Source: Phaeodactylibacter sp. (GTDB taxonomy: Bacteria; Bacteroidota; Bacteroidia; Chitinophagales; Saprospiraceae). From it: 47,950 nt of DNA. The notes under the pieces are model-generated. The model had not been told where the DNA came from. It saw only the letters and a program-made list of their open reading frames with translations, and did not search any database. Positions 16,284 to 25,593 of this stretch are shown here, in pieces; position 1 is the first letter of the stretch; every line of letters begins with the position of its first letter. The translations under genes were made by a program, and so were the position numbers. The DNA lies in assembly GCF_022763345.1 (NCBI RefSeq), contig NZ_JALEGS010000034.1, forward strand, positions 1 to 47,950. The letters are read 5' to 3'.

Positions 16284-17612
16284 TTAGTGCGCTTCTTCCC
16301 CATGCAACTCTACGTGGTGGTGCATAGACTCCTCAAGATAAGGATCGTTTTTCGGTGTCAGCGGCGCTTTAGACAGCTGATTTAGAATTACGTATATAAA
16401 CAGTGCCAAAAAGCCCAGCATCGTTCCCAGTTCAAGCAGGCCAGGGATCGTGAAGCCCATCTCGAATGGCATAGCGTGCATAGCTGCTTCGGTATGTCCT
16501 GGCAACTCCGTGGCAGCATGCTCCGCACCATGGTGCGCACCTTCACCTCCGTGATGCTCCATTGCGTGCATGGCAGTTAGCCGTGCACCTGGCTTAATCA
16601 TCTGGAAGAAATCCCACCAATGGCCAAAGAAAACCACAACAGATGCAAAAACCATAGTACCGTACTTACGTTTGGTGTCATTGCGCATCAGTACGAAGAA
16701 AGGCGCAATGAAGTTCAGTAGCAGGTTACCGTAGAAAAGCACAGGGTAGTTCTCCTGACGCTCTTGAAAGTATACAGTTTCCTCACCGACGTTGCCGTAC
16801 CAAATCAGCATGTACTGAGAGAACCACAGGTAGGTCCAAAAGATACTGAACGCAAACAGGTACTTGCCGAGGTCATGCAGGTGCTCCTGCGTAACGTTCT
16901 GCAGATAGCCTTTGCCCTTCAGGTAGGCAATCAGTATGATAGTAGAAGCCATGGCTGCAACGAACCAGCTTGCCCCGGTGTACCACGCAAACAGCGTAGA
17001 GTACCAGTGAGCATCAATAGACATGATCCAAAGCCAGATTACCGCTGCACTGGAGAATCCTGCAATAGGAAGGAATGCCGCTGAATAAATCCGGATTTTA
17101 CGGTGGTGCTCAAAGGAGGCGTCACCATTCTTGTCTTCATCAAGAGACAGCTGCCGCATTTTCCAGGCAAAAAAGATCCAGATACCCATGATAATGATCG
17201 TACCGGCAGAGAACCAAGTGAGGTTCAAAAAGCCAGACTTACCATTCAGGATAGGGTCATTGGCGACTTCAGATGCATCAGTCCAGTGATACAGGTGGTG
17301 CATGTGGCCTACTGTGGCAATGACTACAACGGCCATCAAAATTAAGCCAGGTATCAAGAACATGGAATAGGCTTCCCAAATACGCTTAATCAGTGTATGC
17401 CAGCCAGCCAATGCGGTTGTAAAGGCAGAGAGGATAAAAAGCGACATCAATGCAATTCCCGTAAAGAAGACGGAATTGTGCAGGTAGTTCGTCCAGAAAC
17501 GGGTGTGGAACATATCATCACCGAAAAAAGTAATGATCATGCACAACAATCCCAGCCCCATGAACCCAAAAAGGACGTTCCGCTGATTGCCAGTAATCGT
17601 GAATTGGTCCAT
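16284..17612 (-). CDS. actF: Alternative complex III subunit ActF (NrfD-like membrane subunit)
   Basis: A 442-residue membrane protein with about ten helices, of the NrfD/PsrC-like fold used twice in alternative complex III (ActC and ActF). It takes part in quinol:cytochrome c oxidoreduction in the inner membrane. The order actA-B-C-D-E-F on the minus strand confirms the call. Before the last helix there is a His-rich hydrophilic stretch (about 345-380: AMHAMEHHGGEGAHHGAEH). The C-terminus is again His/Glu rich (MHHHVELHGEEAH). The next gene is coxB after 154 bases. Confidence 0.93.
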   Translation of the reverse strand: MDQFTITGNQRNVLFGFMGLGLLCMIITFFGDDMFHTRFWTNYLHNSVFFTGIALMSLFILSAFTTALAGWHTLIKRIWEAYSMFLIPGLILMAVVVIATVGHMHHLYHWTDASEVANDPILNGKSGFLNLTWFSAGTIIIMGIWIFFAWKMRQLSLDEDKNGDASFEHHRKIRIYSAAFLPIAGFSSAAVIWLWIMSIDAHWYSTLFAWYTGASWFVAAMASTIILIAYLKGKGYLQNVTQEHLHDLGKYLFAFSIFWTYLWFSQYMLIWYGNVGEETVYFQERQENYPVLFYGNLLLNFIAPFFVLMRNDTKRKYGTMVFASVVVFFGHWWDFFQMIKPGARLTAMHAMEHHGGEGAHHGAEHAATELPGHTEAAMHAMPFEMGFTIPGLLELGTMLGFLALFIYVILNQLSKAPLTPKNDPYLEESMHHHVELHGEEAH

Positions 17613-17669
17613 TAGTTATTTTGTTTGAATAGTTTTTTCGATTGCTTTCTTTATACCCTTTTCACAGGA

Positions 17670-18605
17670 TTACTTCTTACCGTGACCGCCGTCACCGTGG
17701 CTATGATCATCGCCGTGATCACCTTCTTCACTGTGATCGCTTTCGCTGTGGTCTCCAGCTTCAGCCGGCATTTCTGCTTCATCAGTCATTTTCTGTGCCA
17801 GTGAAGGTGCCTGGCTTGCAGGCATACCGAATTCCGGATTAAGGGTATTGGTTTCAGCGTTGTACTCGAGTTTCTTTTCCTTGGCTTGCAGGGCACGAAT
17901 CCAGTGGATCACCTGCCAGCGCTCTTCGTAGGAAATTTTGTCAGCGTAACCGCCCATCACGTTCTTACCATACATGATAGCATGGTAATAACGGCCATTG
18001 GAAGCTTCGAGAAACTGATCAAGCAGGAAGTTGGCAGGTGCAGCCGGGTAGACTGCATTGGGGTTTTCATCGGAAACCAGGTAACCAACACCATCACCTT
18101 TCTCACCGTGGCAAATGCCGCAGAACTTATTGTAAAGGTCTTCTCCTTTTGCCAGCCCTTCGGCGGTAATTGGGAAAGGGTTATCTATAATCTCTGCTAT
18201 AGCGCGCTCACGCTCAGGTTCAGTGTCCTCATAATAATAAGGTACAGATCCATTGACGGGCACCGCGATACCTTGAATCTGATCTTTGCCATTCATATAG
18301 GCCATTACGGCATCTGCAGAAGCACCGCCTTCCTGATTCGCAGCCAGGTAAGTACCAGCGTAACCACGAGGCACAGCACCTTTGGCAGGAAGGCCGGCAA
18401 TGGGCAGCTCTTTGAGCTTCACCACACTGGCACTGTCCCAGGTATTGTAGTAATAATCGGTAAAGACATTCGCTTCCTGAGCAATGGAGTGCCCCATGTC
18501 AGGCATGTATTCACTGCCCGGATGGTTGCCATCGGCAGGCGCACAGGAGTGCAAAACCACTACTGCAACGAATGCCCAAAGTATATGCTTGATGTTTTTC
18601 ATCAC
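17670..18605 (-). CDS. actE: Alternative complex III subunit ActE, monoheme cytochrome c lipoprotein
   Basis: A 311-residue lipoprotein with lipobox LHSC (C21) behind a hydrophobic signal. One c-type heme motif, CGICH, sits at 162-166 (FCGICHGEKGDGVGYL). A methionine such as that in KNVMGGYADKISYEERW is the likely axial ligand. ActE is the outermost electron carrier of alternative complex III and passes electrons towards the oxidase. The last 28 residues are extremely rich in His, Asp and Glu (GDHSESDHSEEGDHGDDHSH), which could bind copper or zinc. The gene lies 22 bases after actD. Confidence 0.95.
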   Translation of the reverse strand: MMKNIKHILWAFVAVVVLHSCAPADGNHPGSEYMPDMGHSIAQEANVFTDYYYNTWDSASVVKLKELPIAGLPAKGAVPRGYAGTYLAANQEGGASADAVMAYMNGKDQIQGIAVPVNGSVPYYYEDTEPERERAIAEIIDNPFPITAEGLAKGEDLYNKFCGICHGEKGDGVGYLVSDENPNAVYPAAPANFLLDQFLEASNGRYYHAIMYGKNVMGGYADKISYEERWQVIHWIRALQAKEKKLEYNAETNTLNPEFGMPASQAPSLAQKMTDEAEMPAEAGDHSESDHSEEGDHGDDHSHGDGGHGKK

Positions 18606-18627
18606 ATCTCTTGTTTATAGTTCTTTC

Positions 18628-19158
18628 TTAAATGTTCTTGGTATTCACCTCTTCCGCACCTGTCTGAGAAAAGAAACCTTTCAGCTTATCTGTGAAGGAT
18701 GCTTCCGCATTCGTCACATCAAATGCGATGCAGAACTTATCATCCGTAATGCGGTCGTCTAATGTCGGGATAGTGACGCCCGGGCCGAGGCCACAGATGA
18801 TGTAAAAGGTAACCACCATACCTACTGCTGCAAACAATACTGTGAGCTCGAAGGTAATCGGGATGAAGGCCGGCGCAGAGAAATATGGCTTACCTCCAAA
18901 AATGATCGGCCAGTCGCGGGTAAAAACCCATGTCATAAAGAGAAAAGCCGTCAGTGTGCCGAGCATACCGTATACAAAACCAGTAATGTGCAGGCGGCTT
19001 TCCGCAAAGCCCAGCTTAGGATCAAGCCCATGGACCGGGAAGGGCGTAAACACCTCCGTTATTTCCAGCCCTTCGGCATTGGCATGGTCTACCGCCTTGA
19101 GCAGGTACTCCTCGTCGTTGTACAATCCGTACAGAATATCTTTATTTTGATTGCTCAT
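18628..19158 (-). CDS. actD: Alternative complex III subunit ActD (DUF3341)
   Basis: A 176-residue protein with a soluble N-terminal part (YGLYNDEEYLLKAVDHANAE, typical of DUF3341), two membrane helices (about 80-105 and 115-140) joined by a loop with GGKPYFSAPAFIPITFELTVL, and a short cytoplasmic tail. ActD is a structural membrane subunit of alternative complex III with no redox centre. Its position between actC and actE matches the standard gene order. Confidence 0.95.
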   Translation of the reverse strand: MSNQNKDILYGLYNDEEYLLKAVDHANAEGLEITEVFTPFPVHGLDPKLGFAESRLHITGFVYGMLGTLTAFLFMTWVFTRDWPIIFGGKPYFSAPAFIPITFELTVLFAAVGMVVTFYIICGLGPGVTIPTLDDRITDDKFCIAFDVTNAEASFTDKLKGFFSQTGAEEVNTKNI

Positions 19159-19189
19159 TATTCTAGCGTTACAGATTCTTCAAATTGGA

Positions 19190-20599
19190 TTAATGGGCGG
19201 CTTCCTTGCTGCCTTGGTGCGTTTTATTGGCATTCGGGCCAATGTACTGATCACCTCCCGCCTTTAAGATACTCTTAATCTCCGCTACCGCAACCACTGG
19301 AGCGACGCGCACGAAGATGAGGTAAAGCGTAAAGAACAGCCCCAGAGAACCAATGAAAATAATGATTTCCACCCAGGTTGGCACGTAGTAGCTCCAGCTT
19401 GATGGGAGGTAATCCCGTGCCAGTGTGGTCGCAATAATCACAAAGCGCTCAAACCACATACCGATATTCACGAAGATGGACATCACAAAGGTAACGAAGA
19501 CGTTCCGGCGCAGGCTCTTCCACCAGAAAATCTGCGGTGAAAGTACATTGCAGGACATCATACCGATGTAGGACCAGTAATACGGCCCAAGTACACGGTT
19601 ATAGAAAGCAAATTGCTCGTAAATATACCCGGAGTACCAGGCGATGAAGAGCTCCGTCAGGTAAGCCACTCCAACAATAGTGCCGGTGGCCAGGATTACC
19701 TTATTCATGCTCTCTATATGCTCGAGTGTAATGTAGTCTTCCAGTTTGAGGATTTTCCGCGTCATGATCATCAGGGTCTGCACCATAGCAAAACCGGAGA
19801 AGATCGCACCCGCAACAAAGTAGGGCGGGAAAATCGTGGTATGCCAGCCGGGGATCACGGAAGTGGCGAAGTCAAAGGATACGATAGTGTGCACCGAAAG
19901 TACCAGTGGTGTCGCCAGGCCTGCCAGTACCAGGGAGAGTGCTTCCCAACGCTGCCAGTGCTTGGCGCTGCCCGTCCAGCCGAAGGACAGGAAGTTGTAA
20001 AGCTTGCGGCGGATACCTTTCGCACGGTCACGTACCGTTGCAAAGTCAGGTACCAGACCAGTATACCAGAACAGCAGCGATACCGTAAAGTAAGTCGAGA
20101 TCGCAAATACGTCCCAAAGCAGCGGTGAGTTGAAGTTCACCCACAGCGGACCGCGTGTATTCGGGTAAGGGAAAATGAAAAACGCCAGCCAGATACGCCC
20201 CATGTGGATGAGGGGGAACTGACCTGCGCAGATAACGGCAAAAATGGTCATCGCCTCCGCAGCCCGGTTTACACCAGTCCGCCAGCGTTGACGGAATAGC
20301 AGAAGGATGGCTGAGATAAGTGTACCGGCATGACCAATACCTACCCACCATACGAAGTTGGTAATGTCCCAACTCCAACCGATGGTCCGGTTGAGATCCC
20401 AGGTACCAATGCCCTGCCAGATCGTCCAGGCTACACCAAAGACGAACAGCGCCAGGCCGGTCACCGCTACAATGAAAGCCAGCACCCAGGCAGCGCTCGG
20501 CGTACGCTCCGTTGGCGAGCAAATATCTTCAGTAATCTGATGGTAGGTCTTACCACCGGTTACTAAGGGTTCACGAATTGGAGATACTACTGCACTCAT
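19190..20599 (-). CDS. actC: Alternative complex III subunit ActC (NrfD-like, quinol-binding)
   Basis: A 469-residue membrane protein with about ten helices of the NrfD/PsrC family. Typical stretches are GHAGTLISAILLLFRQRWRTGVNRAAEAMTIFA, SVHTIVSFDFATSVIPGWHTTIFPPYFVAGAIFSGFA and the late MWFERFVIIATTL. In alternative complex III, ActC together with ActB forms the proposed quinol oxidation site near the periplasmic side. The gene starts 64 bases after the actB stop, with a strong hairpin in between. Confidence 0.96.
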   Translation of the reverse strand: MSAVVSPIREPLVTGGKTYHQITEDICSPTERTPSAAWVLAFIVAVTGLALFVFGVAWTIWQGIGTWDLNRTIGWSWDITNFVWWVGIGHAGTLISAILLLFRQRWRTGVNRAAEAMTIFAVICAGQFPLIHMGRIWLAFFIFPYPNTRGPLWVNFNSPLLWDVFAISTYFTVSLLFWYTGLVPDFATVRDRAKGIRRKLYNFLSFGWTGSAKHWQRWEALSLVLAGLATPLVLSVHTIVSFDFATSVIPGWHTTIFPPYFVAGAIFSGFAMVQTLMIMTRKILKLEDYITLEHIESMNKVILATGTIVGVAYLTELFIAWYSGYIYEQFAFYNRVLGPYYWSYIGMMSCNVLSPQIFWWKSLRRNVFVTFVMSIFVNIGMWFERFVIIATTLARDYLPSSWSYYVPTWVEIIIFIGSLGLFFTLYLIFVRVAPVVAVAEIKSILKAGGDQYIGPNANKTHQGSKEAAH

Positions 20600-20638
20600 T
20601 ATAATCGAGTCGTTAAATGTTATTTAATTATTGAAGCG

Positions 20639-20658
20639 GTGGGGAGCAAGCTCCCCAC
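20639..20658 (-). other. Intra-operon hairpin between actB and actC
   Basis: GTGGGGAGC and GCTCCCCAC form a perfect 9-bp stem with a 2-base gap, 5 bases after the actB stop. No T run follows on the minus strand, so it looks like an RNA-stability or processing hairpin, not a terminator. Confidence 0.7.
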
Positions 20659-20663
20659 TAGCT

Positions 20664-23600
20664 TTATGCATCGAGTTCTTCGTTCTTGTTGTTGACACGT
20701 GCCTGGTAACGCACTGCTGACTGGGTGTTGATTTCTTCCAGCACCAGATAGTTCAGTGGGTTTTCCAGACGCTCTGCCAGGATGCCTTCCTTATCGTTGT
20801 CGTCACCAAAGACGATAGCGCCGGTTGGACATGCCGTCTGACAAGCGGTCTTCACGTCCTGATCGCGAAGTTTACGCTGCTCGCGCTTAGCAGTCAGCTT
20901 GCCTTCCTGAATGCGCTGTACGCAGAAGCTGCACTTCTCAATCACACCGCGTGAACGAACCGTCACGTCAGGGTTGAGGACCATACGGGTCAGGTTGTCT
21001 GCACCAAATGGGATGGCTTCTTCGCCGTTCAGGTCGTACTCATTGGCACCGAACAGGTCAGCTGTGGTGTAGTCGAGCCAGTTGAAACGACGTACTTTGT
21101 AAGGGCAGTTGTTCGCACAGTAACGCGTACCGATACAGCGGTTGTAGGTCATCTGGTTCAGACCTTCTGAGCTGTGGTTGGTTGCAGCTACCGGGCAAAC
21201 GTTCTCACAAGGCGCGTTGTCGCAGTGCTGGCACATCATCGGCTGGTAAACCACATTCGGGTTCTCATAGTCGCCGTAGAAGTAGCGGTCAATCCGCAGC
21301 CAGGTCATCTCGTGGTGGCGTGCCACCTCGGTTTTGCCAACTACCGGTACGTTGTTTTCTGCAATACAAGCTACCTGACAGGCACCGCAGCCGATGCACG
21401 CATTCAGGTCGATGTGCATGGACCAGTGGTGGCCCTGATCATACACCTGCTCCTTGTACTCATCGTAAGGATATAGGGTGTGGCTGTTCAGCTTTTGTGC
21501 CTCAGCCCGCTTTTCTTCGATGTGGTGAGAAAGGTCTTCCAGCTCAGACAAGCTTCCCTGGTAGATGATCGAACGGTTAACCAAACCACCCTGGAAACCT
21601 TCTCCGATAGTCATGACCGTCTTTTCATCGACGTTGATTTCCTCTCCGGTTTCAGGATCTTCACCGGTCAGCCCCATTGAATGGTGGTACTGTACGCAGG
21701 CGAAGCGGTCTTCTTCAGCTACTTTCTCAGATACGCTATCTACGGTGGCATAGTACTGTACGTTGCCGTTTTCGTCGTAGGAAGTCCACGGGTAAACGTC
21801 TACACCTACATTATTGCCGATGGCACGGCCCAGCATGCCGGTTTCGGTACGGCCGTAGCCCAGTGCAATGGCTAGTGTGCCCTGCATCTGCCCAAACTGC
21901 CGCACCACAGTACAACGTTGTGCTGCTCCGTTTACCGTAACATCTACAATATCAGCTTTACCCTTGCTTTCGTCCGGGTTCAGCCCCATAAAAGAAGTGA
22001 ACTCGTTGCCACCGTCCCAGCCAACTGGAATGGCGAGATAGTTGCCCCAGGTACAGCGGTTAACCGGGTCCGGCATCTCAAGAAGCCATGGGTTATTGCT
22101 GTAGGCGCCACCGCCCATATTGACGGTTTCGTAAAGGGAAATTTCGAGTTCGGCATTGGAAGGCTTTCGCACCATGCCTGCTGCAGCGTTTACATCGCCG
22201 GCAAAAGCAGGTGCCTCAGCAGTATCTTCAGCTACAAAGACGCCATCGTGCAGTACGCTGTCCCAAAACATCTTAAAGGTCGCGAAACCATTCTGCTTAG
22301 GGAACAGGTTTTCCTGCCAGTGCTTCTTCATGTAGTTGAAGATGAAAGCACCAACGTCTTCCTTAGACTTTTCGTAGTAGGGGTTGGACTTCTCGGTGAT
22401 TGCGAGGCTATCCGCACTGCTACCGCCCATCACGCTCATCATATCGTACTTCGCCCAGCGGAGCAGGCTCTCTTCGGTTTGACGGCTGCCGGGGCGGCCT
22501 ACCGTATTGAAGATCGGTGCGATGGTGGGCTGAATCAGGCTGTAGTGGCCGCGCTTAGGCTCCACATCGCCCCAGCTTTCCAGGTAGTGGTGGGTAGGTG
22601 TGATGTAGTCGCACAGGGTTACGGTCTCGTTAGGCACCATGGAGAAGGAAACCTTCAGCCCTACCTTTGAGGCCGCCTCGCGGAACTGTGCTGCATTAGG
22701 CAGGTCAAATGCAGGGTTGGCACCGTCCATTACGAACAGAGCATCCACCCGGCCGGCGCCCATCGCCTTCACCAAGTCCTGCACCGGCTTGTCCATACCC
22801 TGACGCTGCATAGAAGCGGCGTTGAAGTCCAGGGTACTGCCATAGTTGCCGAGCATATTGTTGATCGCATTGATCAGGATCTGCTCGCCTTTATTGTTGG
22901 AGCCGGAAACCACCAGGGACTTGCCGCGGTTGCTGACCAGCTCGTCTGCTACTTTTTGAATCTTGCCAGCCGTGGCACCTTCCAGGTTTGGTCCGCTTAC
23001 ACGGGCACCACCTGTCTTGGCAGCAACGGCGTTGTACAATGCAACAATAGCTGCGCCCTGCTCAGAAGGCTTCACCATGATGCGGTTGTCCGCGTTGGAA
23101 CCGGTGAGGCTCATGTGGCTTTCCACCTGAATGTGGCGGGACATCTTCGCGCCTTTCACCTTATTAATACGGCGGTTGGTCGCGTATTGGTTGGCAAACT
23201 CAGTTGGAGAAATCCAGGTGCCGAGGAAATCAGCATCGAAGCTGACAATCACATCAGCTTTATCGAAGTGGTAAGCCGGGATCACCGCCTGACCGAAGGA
23301 AGCTTCGTTTGCTTCCAGGATGGCGGAGCTTGAAACCGGGTCGTACATGACCACTTCTGTATTGGGGTAAGCCGCTTTGAAATCTTCAATGGCTTTCTTA
23401 GTCGTTGGGCTCATGATGGTGTTCGCCACGATCCGAATGCTGGAACCAGCAGTCAGCTTGCCCATAATTTCACCGTCGATTTCTTCCCAGGACGGGCCCC
23501 GCTCATTGCGGTCAGCAGAACGCTGAATCTTGCCCTCTTTCACCCGGTAAGGACCATCGAGACGGTTGGTATCGTAAAGGCTGAGCACGCTGGCCTGCGC

Positions 23601-24008
23601 ACGGGCGCTCGTACCGCCTTTTGTAATATTGGAAAGGGTGTTGCCCTCAATCTTGATGGGACGACCCTCACGAGTCTTCACCAGCACGGGGCAGTAATCT
23701 CCGCCCTGCACAAAGGAAGAAGCATAGTAAGTAGCGACGCCCGGTACAATTTCATCCGGCTTGACCACATAAGGTACCGCGCGCTTCACAGGGATTTCGC
23801 AACTGGCAGCCAACGTGGCAGCACCAAGACCAAATCCGAGGTATTTCAGGAAGTCCCGGCGGGAAGCTTCCGTATCCATCGCGCCCTGCTTAGACAGGGT
23901 GTCAACGACAGGCAGTTCTGTGAATTCGTTTTTGTTTGTTTCCAGGTAGCTGGGATCGTTTTGCAGTTGGTCCACACCGATCCAAACACCATTGTTTTTA
24001 TTCTTCAT
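20664..24008 (-). CDS. actB: Alternative complex III subunit ActB (molybdopterin-oxidoreductase-like/Fe-S fusion)
   Basis: A large periplasmic subunit of about 1114 residues from ATG 24008. I preferred this over ATG 24029 because MKNKNNGVWIGVDQL matches the usual family start. A Tat-type signal is at 49-72 (SRRDFLKYLGFGLGAATLAAS). The N-terminal two thirds resemble molybdopterin oxidoreductases, though family members carry no cofactor. The C-terminal third is a four-cluster ferredoxin domain: CIGCGACQVAC, CQHCDNAPCENVCP, CIGTRYCANNCP and CSFCVQRI with CQTACP. It relays electrons from ActC-bound quinol to the ActA hemes. Confidence 0.96.
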   Translation of the reverse strand: MKNKNNGVWIGVDQLQNDPSYLETNKNEFTELPVVDTLSKQGAMDTEASRRDFLKYLGFGLGAATLAASCEIPVKRAVPYVVKPDEIVPGVATYYASSFVQGGDYCPVLVKTREGRPIKIEGNTLSNITKGGTSARAQASVLSLYDTNRLDGPYRVKEGKIQRSADRNERGPSWEEIDGEIMGKLTAGSSIRIVANTIMSPTTKKAIEDFKAAYPNTEVVMYDPVSSSAILEANEASFGQAVIPAYHFDKADVIVSFDADFLGTWISPTEFANQYATNRRINKVKGAKMSRHIQVESHMSLTGSNADNRIMVKPSEQGAAIVALYNAVAAKTGGARVSGPNLEGATAGKIQKVADELVSNRGKSLVVSGSNNKGEQILINAINNMLGNYGSTLDFNAASMQRQGMDKPVQDLVKAMGAGRVDALFVMDGANPAFDLPNAAQFREAASKVGLKVSFSMVPNETVTLCDYITPTHHYLESWGDVEPKRGHYSLIQPTIAPIFNTVGRPGSRQTEESLLRWAKYDMMSVMGGSSADSLAITEKSNPYYEKSKEDVGAFIFNYMKKHWQENLFPKQNGFATFKMFWDSVLHDGVFVAEDTAEAPAFAGDVNAAAGMVRKPSNAELEISLYETVNMGGGAYSNNPWLLEMPDPVNRCTWGNYLAIPVGWDGGNEFTSFMGLNPDESKGKADIVDVTVNGAAQRCTVVRQFGQMQGTLAIALGYGRTETGMLGRAIGNNVGVDVYPWTSYDENGNVQYYATVDSVSEKVAEEDRFACVQYHHSMGLTGEDPETGEEINVDEKTVMTIGEGFQGGLVNRSIIYQGSLSELEDLSHHIEEKRAEAQKLNSHTLYPYDEYKEQVYDQGHHWSMHIDLNACIGCGACQVACIAENNVPVVGKTEVARHHEMTWLRIDRYFYGDYENPNVVYQPMMCQHCDNAPCENVCPVAATNHSSEGLNQMTYNRCIGTRYCANNCPYKVRRFNWLDYTTADLFGANEYDLNGEEAIPFGADNLTRMVLNPDVTVRSRGVIEKCSFCVQRIQEGKLTAKREQRKLRDQDVKTACQTACPTGAIVFGDDNDKEGILAERLENPLNYLVLEEINTQSAVRYQARVNNKNEELDA

Positions 24009-24044
24009 TGCTACTTTTTTCAGATTCAATTCAGCTAATGAGGT

Positions 24045-25475
24045 TTAATAGTGGCACTTCTGGCACTCAAGACCGCCAATGTCTTCAACCGTCACCTTTT
24101 CACGCTCGCCGCTGGCGATTTCCTCGTGGTAGCGGGTATAAGACTTGTAGTACTCGTTGTCATCAAACTGTACCTCCGTCTGACGGTGGCAGTTGATGCA
24201 CCAGCCCATAGAAAGCGGAGAATGCTGCTTGGCAACTTCCCATTCCTCTATTGGCCCGTGGCAGGTCTGACATTCCAGCTGACCAACCGTCACGTGCTGT
24301 GCGTGGTTGAAGTACACGTGGTCCGGCAGGTTGTGGATGCGCACCCACTCAATAGGTCCCTGAATCTTCTTTTTATGTGGATTGGTCAGTGAGGAGACGA
24401 TGCCCTCCCACTGCTCTTCGATGAGCTCTTCACCTTTGCTGTCAATAGAGCCATTCTCTTTGACGTAAGTATCGGCGATCCATTTCTTATAGACTTTCTC
24501 GATGTCGTCCTGATTCATCTCCTCGTAGTCGTCGAGGTAGGTATCAGAAGAAGGATCGTAACCGATAGAAGCATATATTTTAGTCAGCTCGGCAGTACCG
24601 TACTGCGAGCCTACCTTGATGGCACGGTGGCAGTTCATACAGGTGTTCGCTGCAGGAATGACGGAGTGCTTGGAGCGGCGGGCGCCATCGTGGCAATACT
24701 GGCAATCGATCTTTTGAAGACCAGCGTGTGTCTGATGCGAGAATTTGATCGGCTGCTCCGGAGCATAGCCCTGCTGACGGCCGAGCATGATAGCGTTGTT
24801 GACCGTAGTGTAACCGCCCAGTACAACCAGCGCGAAAATGACAAATGCGATCAGCCCTTTGCTCGTCAGAAGCTCAACCAGGGAAGTACGGCGGGCGTCG
24901 GAGTTGCCCTCGCGCACCTGAAGCATGTAGTTAAGGTTGGAAACGATGCGGGCCAGTACGACTGCAAGGATAGCCAGGATGACAGCAAGTGCGATGAATA
25001 AAGGTGTGTTGTTCGGCTTTTCTTCCACAACGGCTACCGCTTCACCACCGGCTATATCTTTCTTCTTGTCCGCGCCAGTGTAAACGGCATCTATGTAGGC
25101 AAGGATGTTATCAATTTCCGAATCGCTAAGGTTCAGGAAGTTGTTCATCACGGTTGGCTTCCACTCGTCCCAAAGCTCGACGGCACGGGGGTGCCCTTCG
25201 TTAATCATGGCCTGAGACTGACGGATCCACTTATAGAGATCTTCCTGCGGATAATCCGCCCAGCGTTCTTCAACGCCGCCCAGTGCAGGGCCAGTCAGGT
25301 CATCCTTCATGTTCTTGTTGTGGCAGGTCGCGCAATAGTTGCGGAAGAGCGTTTTGCCCTCGTCAATATTTACGGCACCTCCACCATCACCTTCTTCCTG
25401 AGCCATTGTCGGCAGCGCAAAAACTGCCATCGCCAAGAGGAAAAGGACTCGGCTAATCAACTGCTTATATGTCAT
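24045..25475 (-). CDS. actA: Alternative complex III subunit ActA, multiheme cytochrome c with six heme motifs
   Basis: From ATG 25475 the product has 476 residues with a signal peptide ending TMAQ. The ATG at 25511 would put 12 extra residues before it. Six CxxCH motifs are seen: C48 (CATCH), then 258, 279, 402, 426 and 471. The first lies in a separate monoheme cytochrome c domain (about 36-135). Two membrane helices (about 159-178 and 208-224) follow, and then the pentaheme domain typical of ActA. The C-terminus ends right after the last motif (CQKCHY). It heads the act operon and has a good promoter and an upstream inverted repeat. The pentaheme part takes electrons from ActB. Confidence 0.95.
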   Translation of the reverse strand: MTYKQLISRVLFLLAMAVFALPTMAQEEGDGGGAVNIDEGKTLFRNYCATCHNKNMKDDLTGPALGGVEERWADYPQEDLYKWIRQSQAMINEGHPRAVELWDEWKPTVMNNFLNLSDSEIDNILAYIDAVYTGADKKKDIAGGEAVAVVEEKPNNTPLFIALAVILAILAVVLARIVSNLNYMLQVREGNSDARRTSLVELLTSKGLIAFVIFALVVLGGYTTVNNAIMLGRQQGYAPEQPIKFSHQTHAGLQKIDCQYCHDGARRSKHSVIPAANTCMNCHRAIKVGSQYGTAELTKIYASIGYDPSSDTYLDDYEEMNQDDIEKVYKKWIADTYVKENGSIDSKGEELIEEQWEGIVSSLTNPHKKKIQGPIEWVRIHNLPDHVYFNHAQHVTVGQLECQTCHGPIEEWEVAKQHSPLSMGWCINCHRQTEVQFDDNEYYKSYTRYHEEIASGEREKVTVEDIGGLECQKCHY

Positions 25476-25540
25476 CTTTATGATGCTTGTAGTTTTATGG
25501 TAAATCGACAATTGCTTGTTCTGTCATTCTATTGTCAGCG

Positions 25541-25572
25541 CAAATATAGAATGCACTGCACTCATTTAACAA
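25541..25572 (-). promoter_or_regulatory. Promoter of the act operon
   Basis: Minus-strand TATATTTG (25541-25548) matches TAnnTTTG, and TTG lies 21 bases upstream (25570-25572). The expected start is near 25534, giving a leader of about 60 bases before ATG 25475. Confidence 0.75.
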
Positions 25573-25593
25573 TAAAAGTCCGAAACCTTCCAC

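Noticed and set aside
21918..22670. 250-codon plus-strand frame inside actB
   Set aside because: Shadow frame; actB is continuous with family motifs on the minus strand.
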